The notes under the pieces were generated by a model, which saw only the letters and a program-made list of their open reading frames with translations, ran no database searches and was not told where the DNA came from. Source: Nomia melanderi (Eukaryota > Arthropoda > Insecta > Hymenoptera > Halictidae). From it: a DNA stretch of 64,000 nucleotides. Numbering within the stretch: the stretch's first letter is position 1; the number at the start of each line of letters is the position of its first letter. The translations under genes were made by a program, and so were the position numbers. Shown here one piece after another: positions 50,083-59,500 of this stretch. The stretch is from assembly GCF_051020985.1 (NCBI RefSeq), contig NC_135002.1, positions 7,688,001 to 7,752,000 on the forward strand. Reading direction: 5' to 3'.

Positions 50083-53000
50083 ATTAATTCACATAAAAGA
50101 AGGTTTCATGCAATGTACAAATAATTGACTTTTCTACTTTGATCGGTGAACACTTACATTGATGCCTTCAAAATGGTTCTCCTTTTCATCACTCGTTTGT
50201 TAAGATGGAGGGAGATTGAACTTTGGCCAACTACAAGGAAAGAGTATTTTTCATGAAATATCATTGCAACTCATCCTCGAATGTAACAAAATTATAGGCA
50301 TGCTCCAAGGAAAAACTAATCGCTATATAAATCAAGAATATACATAATAATAAATAATATTTAATCAAATTAATAATCGCCAAGCTATCAAACATGTGCT
50401 TCTCTAACAGCAACTAGACCTAAGCGGCAAACGTTACATTTGAAATCGACTCAAACATTGATGAACCACGACACTTATAGTACAAAAACTAAAACAAAAC
50501 AAATCGCGAGCAACTCAAGCTTTCTATAAATAATTAATTCCTCCATACCTTACACATTTCCCACAAAACCTTCGTCCAATTTCACAGAGCCGTTTGAACA
50601 AACCATTAACCCCGGAAAATCAAAGACTTCTATACAAATAGAACGGAAAGCTTAATAAGCAGCGCAAGTGTCGCCACCTGTCGTGCACGCGAGCAAACAC
50701 GTTCAAACGTTTCGAACCTCTCCCGCGCCAAATGAATCAGCACAGCATCAACCATTCCCGTTCCAATGACACGATGAACTTGTTGCTTTATAATATTTGC
50801 ACGATTAGTAATTATAAATATCCTTCCAGTCATATTGATCAATAGCAAACACCGTTCCGCGTTCACGTATATTCGAATATTCGCGCCGAACGCACACGCT
50901 CGCCCGCAATAAACATGGAATTCGTTTCTCCCGTGAGAGAAATCATTAAAAAATAAATCTGTTTTTGCGTTACGTCGAACAGGCTTAGAGCGGGGAATAA
51001 TAAAATCGCGGTAGGAAACACGAGAATTGAATAATCCTCGTGATCCCGTATCTCGTAACTTTTCATTCTTCCGAACGAGGAACGAAACGGCCGCGGGAAT
51101 CGCGTGCTCAATTATTCTCAGCTCATTCATCGGGCCACCATAAAAGGTTGTAAAACGGTCGTGGCCGGGTGTAAAACAAACTTCGGTGGGCTTTAATGCC
51201 GCCGGGTGACTCGATGGGGAAATAAATTGCACGGGTCGCCGGATTATTTTGCGCATACAATTTATTCTCCAACCTCGAAATTCAAATATAAAATACTACT
51301 CGAATTTACACAATGTAATCGCCCATGTTAAAATAGTAACTCGGAATAATCAACAACGCGTATTTGAACACGGGACGCGTGCACGCGCGCAAGAATCGAA
51401 ATTTACAAGCAGTCGACGAGTCGCGCTCGGCGTTGCGTGGGGTTTCGGGGGGAGGGGGTGGACGGTTGAAAGGAGAACGCAAAAATACAACGTTTTTCCA
51501 CCATGAATAAAATCATTAGCATCCGCACGAATTACGAGCCTCATTTGCATTCCCGATGCGCGCGTTGGTTCATAGAGACTCCGCGCGATATTTTGATACC
51601 CCTTTTCCCCACCCCTCGCTACATTCTCCGCCGGTTTTTTATACGTTATTCTCATTCGGCAAGCTCCGAGCCGCGAATCTCAAATGTACAAAAAAAACGC
51701 CGCTCAATGCACGAAAATACATTTGGTTTAAGTTTTTTTTTTTTAAAGGAGAAGTACAAATAAAAGAAAAACAGGGAAGACAAATTCGATCTAACTTCAT
51801 CCCGTCGATCCAATTTCCAATAAAATTCCGCTCCGAGGCCACGAAATTGCTTTGCCTTCGCGGAATGTAAATATTCGAGTGTCGTAGAAAGTATTGCGCC
51901 GTGCCCCTCCGATTATTATCTTTTCGGTGTGCAGAAATGAATTCGTTTCGTGGTACGGAAGCCGCATCGATCGTCGAACAGGACACACTTCGACGACCGA
52001 AATTTTCTTTAAACCGTTTAATCCTTGAATTAATACCCTGACACGAGCGATACCCTCTCGGACGGCCTAACGGGTTAATACTTTTCATCGGGACCATCGA
52101 TTTCCATTGCGCCGCGGCTAAGTATTCTCTTTGACGATGGAAGGACCGCGAAAAATTCATTCTAGAGGATGAGCGTTACCCCGATGGAGGCTCTAATGAT
52201 CGTCGAACGCGGGAGTTCCGCGCGTATTCTAAGGTAAAAACAAAATTTTGCTAATTCGCCGGGTCGCGGGACGTGGCGGGAGGGTGCCTTTCGGTTGGAA
52301 TTTAAACCAGGATCGACCCGTTCCTCGTACGTGCGAGTCGCGCGACCGAAGTGCTCTAATTGAATCCTTCACAGCCACGGAAAGATTTCCACGGTCGCCA
52401 GCGAAGTTTCGACGTCGTTCGGGGAACTCTTTCGCGGAGGTGAAGCAAGACTAAAAAGAGGAATTGGGCGGGGGGTGGAATTGGATTCTTCATCAATCGA
52501 GATCGGGGAGACCGCCGTTGGAGCTGAAGCTGTCTCTGGAATCCTTTTGGGCTCGCTCGAAATGGCTGCCGGGTGAGACAGCGTCTTTCAGTCGGTTCTC
52601 GAAATTCAGAAAGTCCGAGCCGCACGGACTGCAGGCCTGCATTGATTGGTAAATAGGTTCTCTTTGTTCCAGGAATCTCCGGGATATCGTTAATTAGAGA
52701 GTGGATGTTTATGCATTTTTCATTGGTTATTTCTTTGGGAATGTATTTAGAGAGTGTGTGAGTTTTTTTTAGAAAGTATCTTCGTTAGAGGGGAAATGAT
52801 ATTTGAACAACGATCTTTGACATACAGGCGGTGGTAATTAGTAACTAGAAAAATTCAGTTGCATGAACATCCTCGTTTCGTGCGTTTGAAAGCGTTTTAC
52901 TTGAATCAAGAAGCTGTCGGGCCCGCTACTTCCGGTGAGTTCCCTGTCCAAACGGGGTGACGAGATTACTGTGCTCTCTGCACTGTTGCAAAGCCCCAGT

Positions 53001-53168
53001 CCCTCGCTATCCATCATCTTTTGGGAATAATTATAGAAATTCGTTTTGTAATAGTTAATATTATATATATAACTGCAAAATAATTAAGTATCTACGATTA
53101 CAGAAATATAGATTCTATAGATTACTAGAGAATTATTCAGTACCAATTATTGAAAATGTTGTTCACAT

Positions 53169-53188
53169 TTTATTGACCATATTTTATT
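53169..53188 (-). terminator. Polyadenylation signals of the zinc-finger gene
   Basis: On the minus strand AATAAA occurs twice: at 53183-53188, overlapping the stop codon, and at 53169-53174. The second is well placed for a very short 3' UTR. AT-rich DNA produces chance hexamers, but position and orientation fit the end of the open frame. Confidence 0.5.
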
Positions 53189-53525
53189 GAACAGTAGAAT
53201 CTGTTACCAGTTTAGTTCTCTCCTCGACAACTTCAACAACGTTGCCACCTTCCGTGCTAGTGATGATGCCAGTTCCCAATTTCTTCCCTAGAATTTTCAC
53301 TTCCTTCCTGCACCCGCTGGAAGTGTTCATGACGTTTGTGTCGCAGCCGTTCGTGTTCGCAGCGGTGTTTTTCAAAAACTGTTCATACGGGGTAAGTAAT
53401 TTCACGTTTGAATACTGCGACGCCATCATGTCCTGAGTATGGTGCTTTGGGCCCAAGATTTTCACCTCGCCCACGCCGGGGAACAGTTTCGACGACGGCA
53501 GACTGTTCGTTATATTACCGAGAAC
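53184..53525 (-). CDS. Zinc-finger gene, terminal coding exon
   Basis: It encodes 113 residues and the stop codon TAA (53184-53186). The tail contains VKILGPKHH, VKLLTP and VKILGKK, then a Val/Glu-rich end (VVEVVEERTKLV). The acceptor CACACGAAG has a thin pyrimidine tract, so the start is slightly uncertain, although the frame is open a little further upstream. Two polyadenylation hexamers overlap and follow the stop. Confidence 0.8.
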   Translation of the reverse strand, partial: VLGNITNSLPSSKLFPGVGEVKILGPKHHTQDMMASQYSNVKLLTPYEQFLKNTAANTNGCDTNVMNTSSGCRKEVKILGKKLGTGIITSTEGGNVVEVVEERTKLVTDSTVQ

Positions 53526-56500
53526 CTTCGTGTGAAATTTCATCGTACGTTTAAAATAACAATTTCTCATTGCTCTTAGAAAATTGTTTAAAATATTTCA
53601 TCGATTCTGCTGTGCAATGCATTTATGTAGAAATGTATATTATTCGCCAAACGTATTTAACAAACAAATGAAGTTTATGGAAAGAACAAGAATGGAAAGT
53701 ACTACTGCATAATTTCAAAAAATTAGTTCCATCAACTCTCTAAATATTAATATCCTCAATAACAATTAATCATCACTTTTATACGTAAGATCTAACAATC
53801 AACAATGAATTTGGCAATTTTGTAATATTGATGTAGACACTGATAGTTGTGGCTTTAAAACGATAGATTGAAAAGCAGAATCGAGATAAAAAGTATTTCG
53901 CATAGCATTTAATGAAATACATTCAAGTATTTTGAATAAAATGTCATTACCTTTGCATTATGATGCGTCGGTCCGAGAATCTTCATGTCCGATTGACTAA
54001 TTGGTATCAGACTCCCGTCGGTTTCGGTGTCGTCGAAAACGGATGACAATTTCATCTTGCTATCGTAGACCGAATGATGTTCCTCCATCGTTGAACTACC
54101 GAGAATGTTCAGATCCTCAGTTAAACTATTGTTGCTCTTCAAATACGGAAGCGTTTCACTTAGGATTGACAATGGGGGATGGTTTTTCAATAACAAGGAG
54201 GATATCGAAGGTTGGGAGGTGGTTGATAAAGTGGAAATGTCGCTTCGATGGCTGAGAATGTTTGTTAACTCTTGCTGACTCGACGGTACTCCTATACCTA
54301 TCATAAAAGTCAGCCAATTCGTATTTAAAATAACCCTTTAAATCATAGTGTGAATATAGCAACGCTTACACAGTGATCTCGAAATGGATCGAATTATTTA
54401 TACATCAAATTAATATTAAACATTAATAACAGATACAAATGACAACGCTTATTTAATTAAACTCGAAACCTTCGCTATAAATTCGACTAATTATAAAACA
54501 GAAAATTCACTTAATATAGAATACTATCAATATTATCATTTATAACATCGTCAAATATAAAACTCATGAAATATTTCTTTACTTAATATTCGATTCCATT
54601 TGTCTAATCACGCTTATCAGACGCCTTCCGCACAAAAATATATAATTTCCTGAAAGATTCAAAAGAAACATGAATAACACGAATGTGACATAATCAATTG
54701 AACTTTAACCTTCGTCGTCGTGTTCGCTGACGTTCAGTCCAGCGTCGATGGACAATGATTTCGGGCCTAGAATCAAATCATCGATTTTCGGCTGAGAGAG
54801 GAAACTGATGCCGTCCACGAAACGGTCGTCGAGGCTCTTGATATCGAGGATCCTAATGTCTTTGTCCTCGAGAATCTCGATGCCGTCCATCGGCATGGGT
54901 TTCTGCGTCGAAGTCGAGTGAAGTACCATGATCTGATTATCCGAATCCCCGATGATGACTTCCCCGTTGCCGCGTGTGTTCACCAGATTAATCGCGTCCG
55001 CTTCGTCGCCGTCGAGGATCGTCACGTCATGTGCATTCTGCGCCATCAAGTCCCGAGCCTCGCTGTTCGTCATCACCTGCGTTCGTGAATTAATGTAAAC
55101 GAACTAGCAGCAAACGAACAATAAAATGAAAGCAATCTAAACCGTGAAAACTCAAAGCAATAGTAGTAAAGGCACAAAAGTGAAATAACGCAACATCTAA
55201 CGAATCTTTTAATCGATGAAATAAATCAATCAATTCTGACATTTCTAAAATAGTTCCTTAAAATAGAAGAGAATGCTCTAATGTTCTAAACTAGCGAAAT
55301 AATCGAATCATTAAGACCAAGCTTTTCCCTTTGATATTTTCTCCGTACTCGTGTAACGTAAAAATAGCCAGCAGTTAGAGGAAACAAAAATCACTCCTCC
55401 GTTCAAGAAGCAACGGATAAGTGGCAACGATGGCGCAGAAATAAGCAGGAAAATCATGATCGATCTGTTCATCACCTCGTAACGACCATCCTCGGTGGCT
55501 CGCACGAATTGTATCCCGCCCTGGGCGGCTAGTTCCAGCAGCTCGTTGCAATCCTCCATCGTCGAGGATACAACGGTTCCATTCTGGCGATTCGGCTCGT
55601 TTCTTGGGGCCTCACCGTACGTGAACTGGGAATCCAATGCCGTGACTAGGCTCTCTGTCGACAATGCACCAAATAAACGCCACGTTGCCGCGAGATTTTT
55701 CAAAATATTGCACCTCGAAACGTTTCGCGTCCGATGAAACCATTAACACTTAGAACCGCGAGACTTTCATTGAATCGTTCGCATCAAGATTCAAGGTTTA
55801 TTTCAATTATTTCGTGCAGTATCTATTTTTTGGAATTTCACGTTCTGCCATCACTTATTCCCGAGCGCCGCTTGTGTTTGCGATTATTCATACGAAAGTA
55901 ATCCTCACCGTGTTCGTCTTCCGGACCAGGTGGTTCAACGATGAAATTGATTTTTCCGTCGGGATCGACGTTCTGAATGACAGTGGCCACTACGGGCACC
56001 TTTATCTGGACAGCTTTGATCCTGTCGACGTCGGAAGTGATCGTTGGGCTCAGAGTCATCTTTCCTGTTATTCGTAGATCTTCTGCTGTCGCTGGAGTCA
56101 AGATCTAAAAAGATGTTTTAGAATTTTTGCAGTTAGAAAATAATTGGAAATGTCATGTGCGAACGTTATGTACGGAAATAATTTTAAAAATTGGAAATTA
56201 TAATGAATAATAATAAACAATATGTTCTCTATGGAAGCATCAACTGAGTCTATCAAGAAATCAATCATATAATTATTATGGGGAAGATTATTGAAAATAA
56301 TGCTTAATATGTTACACGTAGAAAAATGAATTTGATAGATAATCGACGGCGAGAAGAAAAGAAGAAAATGTATTACATTTTTGTGGGTTCCAGTTGGTGA
56401 GACTTTCACAAGGACAGGAATTCCCTTGGCAGGCTTGAAGAGGGCAAATGGCGTTTGGTTCTCGAGTAACGCCATCTCCATCGCTTTCGTGTCGATCTTG

Positions 56501-59500
56501 TCGATCACGACGGACTCCATGACATCCGACTTTCAAGAAATAGTATTTATTATTACATTTATTTCTATATTGTAACATTACGCAATGAAATATATTGTAA
56601 TTAGGCTTAATGATCATGCGTTCATCTAGTGATTAATTTGAACAGTTCACTAATAGTTCTTTAACAAAATAAAAGAAGATAACAGTTACTTTGTTACAGA
56701 TTTTCTTTAACAATATTCATTCAATATATCTTATTATTACATCAATTTGTATTATCATTTATCACATGATCACTGTATCATTGCAACATGATTCACTGGA
56801 TTTTTGTTACATTCCGCTAATTAAAAATTGTTGCTACGCTATTACTAACAATTATTTTAAACATATTCCTATTAAACATAATTTTAATAAAAGTTGATTT
56901 GATCATCGATACCTTAGATGGGCTACTAACCGCAAGCAATGGGTCCTTGTCCCTAATTTCAATGGTCTGATTACGATCGCCGTTCGGCAGTTGAACGATC
57001 CTAACATTTTTACTGAAAATAAATATTCCAAATGTATAATTCCATAATTTTTTCATTTCTAGTCTCCTACAGAAGATTCAAATTCAAGTTCAATTCTCAC
57101 GTGTGTAAAACAGAATCTATATTCACAAAATGGCTATCCATTTAATAGCAAAACTCTATTACCATCGGCAACAGCTTTAACCAGAATTTTAGAGATCGAA
57201 ACGGGTCGATTTGCTCGGATCGATGAAAAGAAAGACGTCGAAAGTGAAAAGAAAACAAGGAAAGAGTATAAAAGCAGGGGAAAGCTAGAAAGATCAACAT
57301 TCAGGATGCGTTCATTTATCCGTGAGAAAAGGCTGTCCGTCAGGGAGCAAATTAAGCGACGTCCGCGCCGCGACGTCTACCTACTTTCTTATGACGTTTG
57401 GATCGTTCATTTCGGGCTGAGAGGCGGCCGGATGTCGATACTTTATGCCGTGCTTGTACTCCTCGTGCGATCTCAAAGAGAATCGACGCGGAAACTCTTT
57501 GCCGCAGATTCCGCACACGTACTGCATTTTCTCCGCGTGTGCATGCGCTTTGACCTTGTGGCACACCAAATTCGACATTTGATTGAAGCCTTTGCCGCAA
57601 AGCTCGCATTTGTACGGCCGCTCGTTCGTATGAGTAAACACGTGGTTCCTCAAATTGCCTGGCAACGAAACGGTGTTCAACCATTAAAGCTTGTAATCAT
57701 CCCCCGCATTATATTGACTGATGCCCGCACGCTGAGACCGATTACAGACAATTTCGGCTTTTTGTCCCGTGGGAAAATTAAACACTGCTCAAATATTTCT
57801 TCAAGAATTTAAGAATGAACGAATACAATATTATCTACTGATTTTTCTAGTGAAATTTTTCTTGTATACAAATTATATTTTATTGAATTTGAGAAATTAA
57901 TTGCGAGTGAGTTCGACGAGTTTTACAATTGTTTTTGAAATTGTGGGCAATCGGATGAATTATACAAAAGAAAATTTTACTTTTTCTCGCGACGATACAA
58001 ATCATTTAATTAATGAAAAATAATCCTTCTCGTGAAAGGATAATTACCTTTTTGATGAAATCCTTTCCCACAAACTTGGCACTTGTGCGGCTTATGTTCG
58101 GAGTGCGTTTTTCGATGGGAAATCAGCGTGGACACCCTATAAAATCGAAAACACGAACCTAAACATTCGCCATTAAAAAGCAATTAACATATCAGTAACA
58201 AATGTCCCCCAAAACTCCTCGGTTAACGAACATTCCAATATCATGATTTCAAAAAATACTCTTAATAAAATGGACTTTTCAGCCCTCTCAGCCGAATCAG
58301 CCACGTTTAAACGTGGTCATTTAAAACCACCGCTTTGTTAACGCTAATTCACAAAAGGACAGGGACGTGGGGCTCGTTAAAAAATTTCTTCCGCCATTCC
58401 AGGATCGCTGGCTCGCGTCCGTCCGCGATTTCGCCGCGATTCAAAACGCTAATGACCCGACGTGCTCCACGTGCACGCGTGTATAATTAGTTTCCTTCGT
58501 TGTCGGGCGGATTGCAGTTCCGAATTTTTATACGCATTTTTGGAACGCTTGAAACGAGACACGGGAAACGCGGCTTTAATCTCTTGCGTTGGAAATTCAT
58601 TCACAGATTTGGCAAAATCTTGCACGAATAATTCTGTTTTTACCTATTTTACACAAGCGTGTAGACTAATTTTGTTCAGTAACACGTTGACCGCCGCGTC
58701 CAAATTACTTGAAAACAATTACAAGAGGAAAATTCTGATCTACGAAAGTACGGCTGCAAGCAGAATGATCTCGAGTGACTGGAGAGTTGTCAAAGAATGT
58801 TTGGAACCGAGCAACTGTACCATGAAAATGAAAGTATTGGTGAAGCGTATAAATACTCCGGCTGAGAAGCGATGGCGACTATTCTCAGCGAGAAGTTAGC
58901 GAGGCGAGGGGACTCTTCCACTCACGATGCTTCGGCTGCCTCGGTTTTTGACGCATAGTCCTCATTGGTGCGCGGCAATGGCACAGGACGGCAGCGAGGC
59001 CGAATGTAATGGAGTAAGATGGAACTACAGAAAGCAAAATTCTCTAAAGACGACTTCGCGTCAAAAACTGTGGCAACATCGTGAGTGTAACTTCTCTCCT
59101 CGAACGATAGCCAACACTTCTCAGACGCGGAGTATTTACCTGACTGCAAGAGTTTTAAAGCTCCCATACATGTTAAAACTTGCAGAGTTTTATCTTTTTA
59201 TCTTTTCGTCGTTGTTATCTTATTAATAAACGTTTTGTTAAACGCTACATTGTCACGATTCTACATCACTTTATAAAGAGCGGTACAGTTCAAAATAATC
59301 TGGTGTGCGTAACACAACAAAACTACCGATGCGCGTAAGACGTGATTGGCAATTGTGGAACAAAAACATCTCGACGCGCATGGTAAATACGTCTTTCCAG
59401 CGCACGAGGTTAAACGAGCACCGAAATCGTGGCGAGGGGGTGGAGGTGATTGGCAGAGGAAACGGGAAACAGGGTATTGACGGTTCCATACGGTCGCGAA

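Larger units (their letters stand above)
39085..53168. other. Gene-poor DNA 3' of the zinc-finger gene
   Basis: No coding exon can be supported. CpG-rich blocks lie at about 41520-41930, 42360-42830, 45900-46260, 48180-48560, 49120-49580, 50640-51660 and 51770-52660. The 208-codon minus frame at 50630-51256 has no domain or splice support. A plus-strand GTGAGT at 52933 follows a short open stretch but no start could be chosen. Confidence 0.5.

Noticed and set aside
50630..51256. 208-codon minus-strand open frame
   Set aside because: There is no domain, repeat or splice support; length alone is not unusual for the local composition.
56098..56520. 140-codon minus frame reading past the exon at 56377-56529
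   Set aside because: It continues into the intron; the donor AAT|GTAATA and phase with 56104 show that the coding exon ends at 56377.
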